A stretch of 64,000 nucleotides of DNA from Lagopus muta (GCF_023343835.1 NC_064437.1:50542972-50606971), one strand, 5' to 3'. Shown: positions 12,901-27,900, counted from the stretch's first letter. Made by a program: numbers and translations. The notes: a model not told the origin generated them from the sequence alone.

Positions 12901-15900
12901 TCAGGGCATGTTGCTGGCTAACCAGCTGTGGCTTGGCAGGAGTACATTTTCTTGGTTGTTCAAGAAGTAGCTACAGGTGCTCGACTGGGTAGTAAAAGTT
13001 CTCTGTGTGTCACACCTCTGTGATGTAGGATTTTGAGTTAGACTGCATGGGCAAGTGGCAGTCACTGTTACAAAAGATTAACTATAGCATTTGTTAGGTA
13101 TAATGCCTGAAGAGCTGCTGAGCTGCCCAATTAAATATGAAGGTGATAGAGGAGCTTGGCACACAGCTCTGTTTTGCTAGCTCACTCAAATTATTGTGAG
13201 CCTGCACTCATTATCATTCTTTACTCTTTTGGTATTTGGGCATCCTGAAATTCACCTTCTGCTACCTGTGTTTCTGACTACTTGAACCAGTTTATAAAGC
13301 TAACCTGTGCAACACCTCTTTGTTAGAAGCATCATTCAGACTTTTAAAACAGTGTTTGCCAGTGAATGTTCTGGACAGGGTGTTCTGCGGTATTGCTAAA
13401 CGCTGCCTACTCATAAAACTTCCAAAATGTTCTTGTGTCTGTAATAAAAACCTTTCGCTACCAGAGTCTGTAAATCCACTTTGGTACTGGTATCAGCCAG
13501 GAGGAACCTGAATGGTACAGCTGATCAAATTTAGGTTCTTCAGTGCAGCTCCATGGTGATTTGTTTGTCTGGGTGTCCTCAGCAAGTGGACAAAAATCTC
13601 TTCCTTCCCTACTCAATTGTTCACAGCTAGCAGTTTATGAGATGTCAGGTATATCTAATTTAGGCTGAAGCTTTAGATACCATTTCTGATGGTGTTGCTG
13701 ATTCGTGTTTCATTAAGAAACCAGAAACCACAACACTGTGAGCTCGGTCCTACAAGAACTTAATGCCTTAATGTCTATAAAAAGCCTGGAATATACCTCT
13801 TCTAACTCTTCAGTCACACAGCCATCTGGATAAGCACTACCAAGTGCACCTAAGTCACTTCCCGAACAACTTTTTTCTGCCAGTTTAGATGTCACAGACC
13901 TATTTTGTACACCTTCAAAGCTTATTTAAAAATGAACTGTAAATGAAGTAAGAACAGACTGTGTGCACAAGCAGAACTGTGTTTTTGTGGAGATGCAAAA
14001 TCAGTTTCATCATCCTATGTACTCAGTATTTCAGTGAGTTTGACTTTTTACTTCAGATTGCTTTTATTCATCTGGGAATTTTATTGGAGTTGGTAGATTT
14101 TAACGTACTCATGTTATTGCAGGCTAGTTTGGCTTTCCAGTGGTTTTTTTAACTCTTTTTTTGTCATTTTAGTTAAAATAAAAAACAAACAAACAAAACC
14201 CAAAAGAAGATTCAAAACCAAGCAAACAAAAAATGAAACCAAAGCCAAAGTGAAAATCCAGAACACAACACCACCCTCTGAGCTGTTTGTACTCCTGCAG
14301 GGTGCTCGTTTGCAGCATTATTTCCATGTTGGATTCCCCTCCTGAGCCTTCACGATTCTGTAACAAAATGTTATGTGGGAGGGAGAGAGGAAGCTCACGA
14401 TGATGGATGTGGTGCTGTTTCTTTCCCGTTGGTGTCTCGCTTCATTGGATTTAATGTGAGAAAGTTGTCTTATACTGTGTCTAATATCAGATACTAGGAT
14501 GTTCATTAAAAAGGAAAATAGAGCCAGCTCTCACTTCCTTTGTTGGTTCTTGTCGCTTTCAAATCTTGTTTTCTCAGTGTTTCCCTAGGTGGAGTTGTGA
14601 TGATTTGATTCTCTGATATGCAAAAAGAAGTAGAATGGTTCCTTGGCTCTACTCTGATGGAGGAGCCAAAGCCCTGCTGGGACCCCCACATGCCTTAGCT
14701 GACTGAGTGCTGTCAGATTGCTCTGCCTCGAGAACATCTAGTTATAGCTGTGTTGCTAGACTTGCTGGCTAAACAGCTGGGCTGGTTTTCTGGGTAGTGA
14801 CGTTAGAAGAACAATGCAGAGTAAGTCCCACTTGCTAGGACTGTATTTTAACTTCCTACCTTGCAACTTAGCTGCATTTCACTGTTTTCTTTTTTGTTGT
14901 GGCTCCAGCACAGTTGCCACTTCCTGCTTCTCTATACCCACACTATCCAGCGGCCTCTCTATTCTTGTAGCCCTCAGACTAACCGCACGTAGTGCATGGG
15001 CTGCAGGTTGTGGTTTTATGGTGGGAGTGGAAGGCTGAATTAGAAACCTCATCTTGGTTTAAAGCTAGAGGGCTGGAGGCAGTTAAAGGCTGTGAGTACT
15101 GTTTCTTAGTGCTACTGTTAAGGTTGCTGGACTCAAATGGGAGGTGAATAAAGTTGATTGCTATCAGTAATACAGCGCTGTATCTCTACACCAGCAGAGC
15201 TGTTTTCATGATGAGTCTTCAGGCAGGCTTCTCTGAGTCTCAAAGATGAGGCTGAAAACCCAAGGGTGTGCACTTAGAGCGGACTGAAAAGCAGCTGCAG
15301 GTTTTGTTGGGTGCCCAAAGCTGTGAAACACTCATAGCCTGTTGTTTCTTGCATGGCACAGAGCTGTGGGAAGGGAAGACAAACATGTCTGATTCCACTG
15401 TAACAGTAGCAAGGTGCTATTCAAGCAGCGTTTAGACTTCACCAATTTATCTTAGCAGCAAAAGTAATTTGGAAGGGAAAGGCAGGATGGAAGCAAGCAA
15501 TTTGTGTGCTGCAGGTACCAGGAGAGCATGAGCCTCCTTGGGTAAGGAGAGAGCAATGCACCTGTGTGTGTCACTGCAGCTGCTGTAGCTGTGTGACTGT
15601 GGGAAACGGTAGTGTAACCCAAACCCTGTTAAGCATAGGTGTTTTGCTATGTGGTATCGATGATATTTTATTCTGTGGCTAGAGGTGGTTTTGTTCTTCT
15701 GGTACTTCAGCAGGTGTATGGTTTGAGAGGACTTCTATGCACTAGAGTGTATACAGTATACAACTAGAAGGAAGAAAACATTGCGCGACCATCCCTGGGC
15801 TTCTGTGAAGTGAAACTTCATTCAGTGAGTCAGTGTGATGTCTCTGTTCCTCAACAAGCATCATTGCTCAGTTTCGCAGTGTAGGTTTGTCAAGAAGTTT

Positions 15901-18900
15901 TGAAATTCTCAGGTGGATTTTGAGATTCCTTATCAAAATGCTGTTTTCTGGGACTTTTCCTAGGATCTGCAGATCTCATGAATATTCTAAGCAGCAAATG
16001 CAGTGCACTTCCTGCAGCTCAGTGAATGCAATCTGTAAGCATTCACAGATGCTGTTCATTAAACAGCGTTTTTGTGAGGCTTCCCTGTTGTCACCAGCAC
16101 ATGAGAAGATGTGATGCTGTTAGCTGCCAAAATAATGTATTAAGAGTGTGCTTCCATCCTGGGTTAAGCAAAGCTTATTTGTAAACCGCCCATTAATTAC
16201 TCTTGGATTAGAGTTCCTGTGTGAGGTTGATTCTGACGAATGATGCAAAGCTTGATCAGCTTTTTTACCTTCAGAAGGCTCGGACTTTTATGGAATTCTA
16301 AATCAAATAGTATATTTTTTTCTTTTGTGCCTTCATGGAAAAGCAAAAACAGGCCTTTTGTTAGTTCAGTACACCACAGAACACGTGGAACTGTATTCTG
16401 GAAAGGTTTTTGTAGTGTTGGGTTGTGCTTTTCTTTTTTAGTGAAGTTTCTTAAGAGCCACAAACATGCTTTTTTTAAAATGTGGAGATATTAAAGCCTT
16501 CTGTATGTTTACATGCCGTACTTTTAAATCTACCAGCTTCCTGGTTAATCATAAACCAGCTCTGATATGGTGACAGATTGCCATCAGGGTTAAATCTTCC
16601 AGTTGCCCCTGGGTGGGCATCAGTGAGGTGGTGCAGGCAGCATCCCATAGAATGTGCAGCACCTGCATGGTTGCAGTGAGTGCAAGGAGACAGCAAAAGG
16701 GAAAGAGGCAAGCGGTGTAACTTAGAGAAAGCGTATCAGGAAGGGTCTTGGACTTAGAACAGAAGACAGGAAAAAAATGGTTCCTACTGTGACCACGTGA
16801 TGGGTGGCTTTCTACGAAGTAATTCAGCAGCAGGGTCATCTGTGTGCTTGAGTGTAACTGCATTAACCACTGGCAAAGGATGTCTGCTAAACTGGAGCTG
16901 TGTGTGTTTTCCCTGGTTTTCTGGTCCATGTTACGAAAGTTCAAGAAATTTAACAAAGTTTGTGGAAAATGTTAGTGAATATAGTAGTTCCTCATTTCTT
17001 TTTTAAATTTGTGTTGCAGTGTGTTGCACAGGGACTTCCAGAGTTTTGCTCTTCAGTTTTCAAATAGCCTGTTGTCAAACACCATGCGAAAGTGTAGAAG
17101 CTGCTGCATGCTCCGAACTTACAGTTGAGGAAGTGTTTGGTATTGCTGAAACAGCTTTGGTGTTGCATAGAGTAGCTTAGGATTCCAGGGTTAAATTGAA
17201 TGTTAAGTAATTCTGTATTAGTATCCAAGTGACTGCAATGAAAGCTACTTCACTTCAAGTTAATTACTTTAAAGAGAAAGCAATGGTAGCACATTGTGTT
17301 TGCTGAGCAGTAAATCTCTGTAGTGGTGAATTCAGTTTAAACTTGAAGTGAATAAAAATATTTGTGCACACAGTAAACAAAAATAAAACCTTTTTTTTTT
17401 CTTTTTTTTTTTTTTTTTTTCCTCCCCCCAGAAACTTTTTCACTAAAAGGACAAAGGAACTCAAACCTGCTGTCCAAAGTGCTCCTGGCTGGAAGTTGTT
17501 TGGAAAAGTGCCCCCCAGGGAAAACCTTCCAAAAGACTCCAAAATAATTCAGCAGGTGAGTGGACATTGCATGACTCTAGGCAGAAAGCTTGGAAGAATT
17601 AATGCATAGGTATTGCAGCTCTGTTGCTGTTGTCTCCACGTTCCTGCTACATGGCCATAGGGTGCTCTGTGGGATCTGTGTCTAAAGAATGCTAGCTACT
17701 GAGAAGGAGGAGTTGGAATTTTATGATTGTTATGTTCCTCAGCACACCTCAGTGCTTACAAAGCATTGATACGTGTTCGAAAGTGTAAACTCTGTAAACA
17801 CTAACACTGTTTTATTGGCTGTTTAAATCAAAACATCAACACTCTTAATAATTATCCATAAAATGTTGCCTCATTTAACATGGTACAATTTTGTAATGGT
17901 TAAATGATTGCAAAATACTGTAGTCTTCCTTTAAGGTTCAATCCTGAGTTAATTTGCCTGTTTTGTTCAATAGGATCGTAATTAGGCTTCTATATTGTTT
18001 TCAAGCTAGCTAATTAACTGTTTCAAGCTAGATAATAATTTAGCAGAATTTATCCTATAAAAGCATTCTTGAATAGTGTTACAAAACCAATCTTTTTGGA
18101 TCTAGCTCATCTTTCTGTAGTCCTTGCTTCTTGCCTGTAAACTTGTTATGTCAGTAACTGGTGAAAAATGGCGTAGAATTCGTGTCATCTTTCACTTAGT
18201 TTTTTTAAATCTCACTTGAGCATTTTTTTTTTTTTAAATTAAAAATAATTGCAGCAGTGCAAGTTGAACTTGTTTGGGATTTACAAGGGTACTAGAGAAA
18301 AGTAATTCCAATTTCTGTCCCTTGATGCCAAGTTTTGTTACTGTGTCGATTCTGCATTTTCACTCCAGTGGCTGAAATAATAATAAAAACAGCTCAGTCT
18401 TTAAAGATGAGGAATTGGTAATGTATCAGTAAAGTTAACATACAGTGCCAAAGCTGAGAGGTTTTTTCACTTAAGAAATATGAATGTCTCTTGTGTTAAT
18501 GAAAACAGTAACTGAATCTCTTGAGCTGCTTTTTTCTTTGTCTCCTCTCTTAAATTCCATATGAGCTGATGTGTTTGGCAGGTGCAAATAGCTGTGAATG
18601 AAGCAGTGTTCAGCCATCTTCTAGAAAGAGCTTCATGGTGAAAGAGGGCCTTTTGGGAGCAGCTAAAGTGAAAAATAAGAGGTTCTTTTTGAAGGACTTC
18701 AGTGTAATGAGAGCTGTCACACAGTGAAATGTAGGAAAATAAGGAAATGATGAGATTGCTGCAAGTACCATATACTCTGAATTAAACTAGATGCTTTTTC
18801 ACCGCTTTCAAATATACTTTTCTCGTAGAAATGTTTTATTTTTTGGCAGGAGAGGGCAGGTGTGTTTAGTTTGTATGCACATGAATGCTCTTGGCCTTGT

Positions 18901-21900
18901 GCTATGAAAATACCATGCTGAAAATCCAGGTGTTTCGTCCATCTTGTGAAATGAACGTATACACAATGCTTACCAATCATCTGCTTCCTATTTTCTAGCA
19001 ATGAAGATGTTTGTTTGACAAATGAGTTAAAGTCTGCACAAATATTTTTCTTATCCTGTTGTCTCTTAGTGACTGTTTTTCTTTTAAACTGTTATTTTAA
19101 AATAATTTTTTTAACTTCTTCAAAGTGTCAGAAAAGCAGGAATATTTAAACAGTGCATTGCCTTTAGGCATGATTGAGTTTGTCTTGAAGACTATTCATG
19201 TGGCTTATGTTAGAGTGGTTACCAAATTAAGATTGGATTTGTATAATCTGGAGTGTTGTGTCAATAATGGGTAATATTATTAGGTTCTAAATCAGGTAAA
19301 GCATGTATGGTCTTTAGATAAAGCGTCGTGATCTGGAATCCACACTTATGAAAGTAAGGATCATAACTAGTGGCATATTAACTACAGAGTTAGATCTACA
19401 GTATCTGAGAACTTGATTGTTAAAGTGAGAGAGAACCCTAATGTATCCATATTTAACATAAAGTGTCTTATATATATGTGTAAGAGTTACAGTATAGTTC
19501 CTTGTGCTATGTCTTTGAAGAAATGGCAAAAAATTTTATCAAAAGGATTCAAATTTGTTAATCTGGCCATAGCCTAGAATGAATATAGGCACACATTGTT
19601 ATTGACAGTGAGTTGAAAACAGCATCTGCTCTGCAAGTGGCTGACTGAGGTCCCCAAACTCAGTTCTTCACTACTGAGGATGCATCCAAAAGGGAAGCAG
19701 GCAAGAATGCAGTTACAAGGCCTGTAAAAGCTGATACAAGCTTCATTTGTCCTGTTAACCACTATTCTGCTACCTGATTGGAGATGAGCCTTGGTCTTAA
19801 ATTTCCATGTTTCTGTCCTGGCTGGTGAAAGCTTCCCTTGCTACTTGTTTTGGTGAGGATGACAGTAAATTCATAATTGCATCTAAATTAATAAGTCTGT
19901 CAATGGGAGTTGCTATATATGCCCTTGCAGAAAAGTCCGGTGGTGATTACAGTGTCTTGAATAACTTCGTCCAAAAGTCTGGAAACTTAATTTGGGATAC
20001 TCTTTCAGGCATTTTTCAGACGACAATGTTGCCAGCTCTGTCTTCAGAGACTGTCTGATGAGCGCAACTGTAAATTTCTCTGTAGTTTCATACCATATGT
20101 GGAAGATAATTGCTCTACCCAAAGCACTCTGCTGAGCCTGCATGTTTGTGGAGGTGGCAGAGCCCCTCGCAGCTGCGCTGCCATCAGCATGCTCAGGGTG
20201 CAGTGCTCAAACTCCAAGTGGGCCAGAGGCTGAAAGGTCTTGGCAGCTGCCCCTGCCGGCGCTCAGCTGCTGGCATGCACTGCTCCCCTTGGACTTGGAG
20301 CTGCCCAGGCAGGATGTGATTAAGGCCAACTCTTTTACTGGACATCTCCCTCCTCTGGGCTTCCTTCCTTTGCTGTTTTTTATAAAAAGGGAAAATAGCA
20401 ACTCTTTAGGATTGCAAATGTCACGTGCATTTGATAGTTTTAGGAAGTGTGCCTTTTTCATGAACTGCAGCTAATAAAACTGGCTGTTACGAGATGTATG
20501 TGGTCATTAATGATCAGTTGGGTACATTCTTTTCAGTCTGTAAAGAAATCTGCTTTCAATTAGACCTCCGAAGTATTTTAACACAGAAGCATTTGAAGCC
20601 AGAACTGATTTGCAGGATGATGTGTACTGACTGAAGGGCAAGTTCTGTTTAAAAAAGCAAACTGAATTTAATTTTCTGTCCTTATGGTTAAAGAAAAGTC
20701 TGTATTAGTGATCAAAATGATTCTCAATATCAAACCATTTCATTTAGCTCTTTTGTTAAAGCACTCTTGAATATTTTTTTATTAATTTGTTTACAGTTGT
20801 GAAACTTTAATGCCCAATATGCCCAAAGTAAGGAAAACGCAAAATGTGTGAAAATGCACTGCAAGGCACAGAAATGGATTTGGTATATGCTTCACTTCAT
20901 CAAGACTTTTAACGGAGTACAGCGAGTAACAGCCTTATGTGTGGGGGGACTTCTGTTCATGTTGACATATGAAAACTTGCAGTAATTTATTGATTGCTTC
21001 TTTGAAAGTAAAGTAAAATAATCTTTTCCAAAAGCTGTCACCTTGTACACAAAATGGCAAATTATTAACTGTAGGCCATCAATTAAATGCTAACTGTGAT
21101 TTAGATGTTGTCTAATGTAGTCTCTATCCTACAGCTAACCTTTGAAAATAGTGGGTTTGGCTTGCTCTGAAATCTTAAAAACAAACAAACAAAAGCTCAC
21201 AAACAGAAACACCACCTGTATTTGAGGGCTGATAAACTTGTGCATATTTTTCCAATGTTGTTATATCCCATCTGAAATCTAACAGTGAAATCATTCACTG
21301 AATCAGCACAACTCCCATGGTCTCCCAGGGCCAAGAATTGTCTGAGGCTGCTCTTCAGAGGAACAGATGTGTTTTCAATCAGCCTTCAGACAGCTCAGGC
21401 CTTCTGACTTGCAATAGTAATGCTTCAAGCCAGTCACTGTGGTTTCAATTTAAGCTGTGCATTAAAAAGTGCATGACATGTTTGTCAGCAAATCTAAGGA
21501 TGGGGTATCTGGAAGAAGTACATAGATACAAGGCTGAAAGGTTTTCCGTGAGTGATTTTTATCTAGATAGAGGTCACGCTGGCTCATCTTGCACATGCTG
21601 CTGGAAAGGCAGAAGGAGAAAGGCAAGAGTTCTGCCTGTTCAAATACAGTCAGAAATACATTGGTAACGAATTTCCCTGAGACAGGGATGGACAATGTTG
21701 TTTAGTCTTGCAAGGATCACATAGCACCTAAGTAGCATTTAGTTTGCTAGTAGGGGTGAAAAGAGTGTGACGTTCTTATTTGCAGATGTGGCAGTTAGGT
21801 TCTCAAGAAACATCTGTCATCTTTCCAGAGTGTATGTGCAGTGAGAAATGCTGTACTACAGGTAAAACATTTGTGTTTAGAAGTGTTTCAAAGACCTTCC

Positions 21901-24900
21901 CCTGTAATTTAGGCTTCAGTAATGATTATCTTGTCAACAAAGTGGTAATGAAGCTTGTAGGATCTCAAATGCTCCTCTGTTTGCAGAAAGTATATAAAAT
22001 ACAGTCCAGTTGCGAAGACTTATCCATCTGCTTTGACAAGGAAAATTTGCTGACAATTTCTGAATCTGCTTTTTGACAGGATGATTCCTTTTCTACTGGG
22101 TCTTTGAATTCCTTTAGCAAAAGGGTGACAAGAGAATTGTGTTTTCTTTTAAGAATTAAGGTTTTGCAGGGTAAGCAGACAGCTTGGTAAGCTTGATATG
22201 CTGTGGCAGCAAAGTCATCGTTCAGGTTGGCTATATCAAATTCCAAGAGCACAGAAATTAGCAAAAAGATGCTTTTGACATGGTAAAGATGTACACATTA
22301 AAAAAAAAATTGTATAAGTTTTAGCTTTCTGAGGCTGGCATAGTATTTCCATACTGAAAAGGAGAAAGTGTGGCAGCATAGATGGAAGCCTTCGGATTTC
22401 TTTTCTCCTATGGTATGCATGGTGCAGAAAGAGGTCAGTAACAACACTGAACTTGTGATGAAGAGCTTAATTCCTCTCACTCTTTCTAGTACTGTAATAA
22501 AATGCTTCTGAACAATGGCTTTATCTGTTTAGGCACTCCTTTTTAAGCTTGAACTTTTCCTTTAGATCGCTGGGTTCAATCTAGAATGGAAGCCTGCGGA
22601 GCTTTGGTTGTGTAGGTATAGGGTCTGCTGTATCTGGACATGCTTTTGCCTGATGACCTTGTTCAAATACAGTACGAAGGGTTACACATTGCTATTTATA
22701 ATCTTAAATCTGTCCCTTATATCCCAAGTGACTATTTAGAGCCTCACAACCATGTCCAGGTTCTCAGCAGCTTGTTGGTGAAGTTGAAGCATGGTGCACT
22801 TCTGAGCCCTCAATGTAGAAATACTGTCAGACCGTGGTGTTGGAAGGTGAGGATTAAAGGCATTCAGTTGGGTGCAAAATGCAGTGTAAGATGAATGGGA
22901 GGAAAAATGAATCATGAAGATGCAGCTTCAGAGCTAACAGTTTCTGGAATGTCAGATTCTAGACCATGATTTGTTCTTTCCTTTCTCACAGTGTACCTGC
23001 TGAGGGTAGTGCTGAACTAAGTGTAATGATTACAGGTGGTGTGGTCTAGGGGAGGGATGTTGCATCAACACCTTTTGTTATTCACTTGAGAAAAGTGCTA
23101 TGGAAAAAGATCTTTTGAGAAAAGGAGCTGTTGGAATAAACTACATGACATCACTTGAAATAAAAAATAACCTAATGGGAGCTTATACACGTCTTGCTCA
23201 AGTGTGTAGTCTTTGTGTTTTTCTGTGTTTTGAGGGCTGGAGGAGGAGGAGCGGCTGCATCTATTTTTTTAAAGATAAGCACTTGATGATAAGCACTTGA
23301 ATTTAAACTTCAGCTTGCATGTTGCTGTATTATAATGGTCTTTTCCTTCATTTATTCACTAAGGCTTTGCTTCTGTTTTTCTCATTAGGATGACAGTTCT
23401 GGCAGTCTTGCGTCAATATCTGCTCTCAGTCTGTTAAACACAGGGGTATGGAATTTAATACGTTTTTTTTTCTAGTTGTATTCAATGCCATGCATGGGAC
23501 TATGTAGCACTCATTAAAAATAGAACAAACATTGCATTTTCACAGTAGCATGAATATTTTATGGCACTAACCATCAACTCATTAGATACCATTAGTTAAA
23601 AAAAAAACAAAAACTTTCACACATAAATCTCACTAACAACTTCAAGTGATAGAGTATTGTTTATTAACATACTGCATGTTCTTGAATAGCAGAAGGTAGA
23701 GTAAATTACTGTCAAGTTCTAGCATTACCTTTGCTTGTTGTGCATCCTACTTAATGGTAACAGTTGTTAAAATGACTTAAATCTTTATTTTTGAACACTG
23801 TATGAATTTGACAAATTGATATCCTCTAGAGTTTTTCCCATCTCTAAGTCACATGAGCAGTAGCACTTCAGAATTCCAGATGCTTTTAATCATACTTTCC
23901 AGTATAAAACTGGAACTGTAGAAAGGTGCAGCTGTTGAAACTTTTGTTATGTGGTGTTATATCTTCCATTTGCTGTGACTGGTTTGCTTCTGAAATTGGT
24001 CCAATGCATCTGCCTCTTTGAAAAATCTTCAGTAATCCCACGGTTGATGTTAAACAGGAATAGCACAACTTTGCTGCTTTTCATTCTGTGGATCTGTTAC
24101 TGTATGTGAAATAGAGCAGTAATGTGACTGCTCACTGATATATGATGCCTGTGGTTCATGTTACATGGTTCAGGTTCTCTCATCTCTTCTTTATTGGGCA
24201 CAGAAGCCCATACCTTCGTGTGTTTTTGTAAGCAAATAGAGATGAAACTTGATGCAACTTATGAAAAATCCATTTGAGGAAAAATAAAGTAAGTTAAAGA
24301 TGAGAAATGGATGATGTTATTTGGAAGGTTGATCTAGAAACTCTTCAGCATCAGTTTGGTTGTTCTCTCCTATTATGTGAGACATGGTATTCTTCCCTGT
24401 CTGTAATCTGAAAGTAAGAAACAAATGTTCTGTTTGTCTGAAATCATCTGCTTTCTTAGTTCTGAAAAAAATACCTAGAGCATGACTTGAGAATCTTTCA
24501 GTGGTATCTGTTCTTGCTATAAACACCATCTTGTTTTTAAGCGTCTTACAGCCAATTCAGGTTCAGTAATTCTAACATACAACTTGGAGATTGGTGTGCA
24601 AGAGGTGGTCCTTATGCATTAAGCAGAATTTCTGCTTAAATAACTTAGTTACCAGTTTTACCAAAATGACGTAGGGTGCCTTTCTAAGAGACTCAATTTT
24701 GAAAGGGAATTTAAAAAGCTGCAAATTGAAATATCTTTATCATAAGCACAGAGGCAGATCTATTAGCAAAAAACTTCCTGCCCCATTTACCTATTACCTG
24801 TCTTTAGGTTAATAGGCATATCTGTATTTCAGTAGGAATAAATACTGGAAATTCTAGTCTGTCTGCATATCAGAGTGCTCTTACTAAGTTGTCATAATGT

Positions 24901-27900
24901 TTTTCAGGAAAAACATGCTTTTAATTTGTTTGCAGCTTTATGAACGACAGTAGATGAGAAGATGCAGTTCTGGTATTAATAAGGAGACAATTAAAAATGG
25001 GTGATATCTAGATTAGATATTAGGAGGGAATTTTTTACTCAGGATAGTTGGACACTCTCTGTGGATACCCCATTCCTGGAGGTGCTCAAGGCCGTGCTGG
25101 ATGGGGCCTGGGACCCTTACCTGGTGGAGGGCACCCAGCCCATGGCAGTGGGGTAGGACTGCATGGGCTTTGAGGTCCCTTCCAACCCAACCATCCTGTG
25201 ATTCTGTGAACTATTTTTGCTTGCTATTAAAGCTGATATTTATTTTTTATCTATTTTGAGATAGGCTGCAATAAAGAATTTTTAGGAAGAAAATTACTTG
25301 TTGTGATACATGTAATCCTTCCAAAATGGTTATTTTTTATCCTGTGAGCATGTCTTGCAACTCTCGAATCTTAGCTGTCAGTTGTTCTATCCTGTGGGCG
25401 CTATGTCCTGCATCTTATGTTGTTGCCTTGTCAGGTGTTCTAAATTGTTTTTTTTTCCTTTGAAGTAAAATTCTGTGTCAGCTCTAGCTTTATATTCAGT
25501 GCTGAGAATTTCAGATCCTTTATCAAATGCTTATTGGAACCTCTTAAGTCTAGTAATACAAGGAGAAACCCATTCCAAAAAAAGGAAAAAGTATTTTAGT
25601 TGCTCAAGTTAATGAATTTCATGCATGTCTGAAGATTCTTGGATCTAATCTTTCATAGTAGATATGTTTCTTGAGCAAGAAGCATCTTTCTTCTGATATT
25701 TGGAGAATGTTTTGTCTAGGGAAATGTACAACCTTGACAGTTTGAGCTTGAAGTTATTTTGGTGGCTGTTTTCTAGTAATGCTTAGAATTTCCATGCTAC
25801 GAAAAAACTGAATGTTTGTAAAGCATCTTTAGTTCCAGGAGCACAGTTGGATAATGACTTCTGCCTTTTGGTGAAATCACTGAAGATTTTTATGCCTTTT
25901 CTCGCCTGTTTCTTACCTGTTACTTTTGATAAGTGTGTCAGTACCTAGCATATATGACAGCCAGATACACTAGTATCATTCAGATGTCTAGCTTGTAATT
26001 AGATGGTGAGAATGACTTAGTTTCTTATGGCTTTCTGGTGCTTTTAATTTAACTTATATTCCTTCATACCTAATTCTCACACAAAAAAGAAAAAGTTGGT
26101 TCCAGCTCAGCTTCTTCATCTCTGACTGCTCAGTGAACTTAATTTTGTTGCTCCTGTGACAAAGTACTGGAAAGTGTAAAATTCAGTCAAGAATTTGAGA
26201 GATGGGAAAGCTACTGCCCTTCAGCGGTTTGGGACTAGTTCTTCAGCACTGCAGGCTGGGTGCTGACCGTGGGCTGCTATCATTCCCAATTAAGAATATG
26301 CTAGAATAGCCTGAGGTATACAAGGTGGAAGGAGTTCCTGTAATGTCATATGGTTTGAGGTGGAATTAAATAATTTTAGGCTCTTAAAATATGCATGTTC
26401 ATTCAACAGTGAATTTTGAACTTGTTTATTTTTGTCATGCTTGAGTTACAAGAGAATTAATACTGGTTATTTAAATCCAATTGCTGAATATATTTGTTTG
26501 AATGTGCCAACTGATATCGGATGCATATTGTTTTCAATCAAAGTTGTCTTAGGAATTACCCTTCAGGAGAGGATTTTGTTGTAGGAAATCTGTACCACCT
26601 ATTGCACATGGCTTTACCACTGAGAGCAATCTGGGCCTCCTCTGCTCTCTGAAGCCTTCTGGGTGGACCTATCAAATACTGGGCTGGGAAGCTCCTTGGG
26701 AATACTGGGTGCTGCCCCTCTCCTGAGCATGTGTGGGGCTTCCATTCTTGGGGCTGCTCAGAACATGGCTAACAAACGCCTTGCACAGCCTTGCTTTGTG
26801 TGGGGAGCTGGGCTGGGTCCTTTCCATCCTCACTGATTCTGTGGTGACTTTCTCTTGCGGGGAGCTTAGGCCCAATGTGGATGAACAGAAATTTTATCTA
26901 AAATCGTTAAAATAGGTCGGGTAAGAAGGCTGATGGACAGAAAACTTTAAGCCACCTTAAAAAGAATCAACTTTGTCTTCTCAGGAAATCTGAAGCTGTG
27001 TTATCATTTTTATAAGAGGTATTTTCCCATTTATCTTCATGGACTTCAACTGTGTAAAGAGCTTTAAGATATTTAAAATTGTCAGCTATGTTTGTTTAAT
27101 GCTGTCAATGAACACTGGACATGTAAAGTCCTCTGCTTGTTCCTGGAAGAATAAGTATGTATGAAAAACTATGCAATAGGTGAGAGGAACAGTTTTTATA
27201 GAAGAATGTTTGGTTGGGAAGGAATATGACCGAACTAGTAATCTGTTTGTATTTTTGGTGACTTAACTTGAAAGTACTTTACCAAAATACCTTGAATTTG
27301 TTTTCTTTAAAAGATATTATAATATTTTGTTTGAATTCCAGCACACAGAAGATGTGTAGTGAACCTATCTGTCTAACCTTCATGCCTAAGAATATGAATC
27401 CACAGGCTACCTTTGCTTGGGAAGAAGCTAAAAGTCTTCTCACAGACAAACTTTTATATTCACTTAACTATAAGAATGGTAACTATAAGAATTGGCAGTA
27501 TTTTTGTTTATTTACAAGGGCTATTAAAGAGGGAATACATAATTTTTGAGGTTTTCATTTGGCTCTGCTAAGCCTTTTTCCTAAGGACTACCTCATTTGT
27601 ATTTCCCTGAGATTCTCTGTGGAAAAAGGAATAGTTTTTTTTTTTTTTCTTCCTTAATCTTCTGTGTATTAAAGACTCTTAAATTTTTTTCAAGTAGACT
27701 GCATGTTTTTACTTCTGAGGAAAGAAATGACGTGAAACAGACTATAATTCTAAATATTGTTGTACTGTCACTGAGTACAGAATAGATGGTTCTAGGTAAC
27801 GGATTCAGTGGTCTTGGTAAAGACTTCATAAACAAGAAGGGTACCACATCATAAGGAGAGCTAGAGACAAGAGGAAATAAATGGTAACATACATTGTTGG

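Noticed and set aside
19807-20058. 83-codon frame in TBC1D12 intron 2
   Set aside because: No known domain, no matching splice sites and a size expected by chance in this much DNA.
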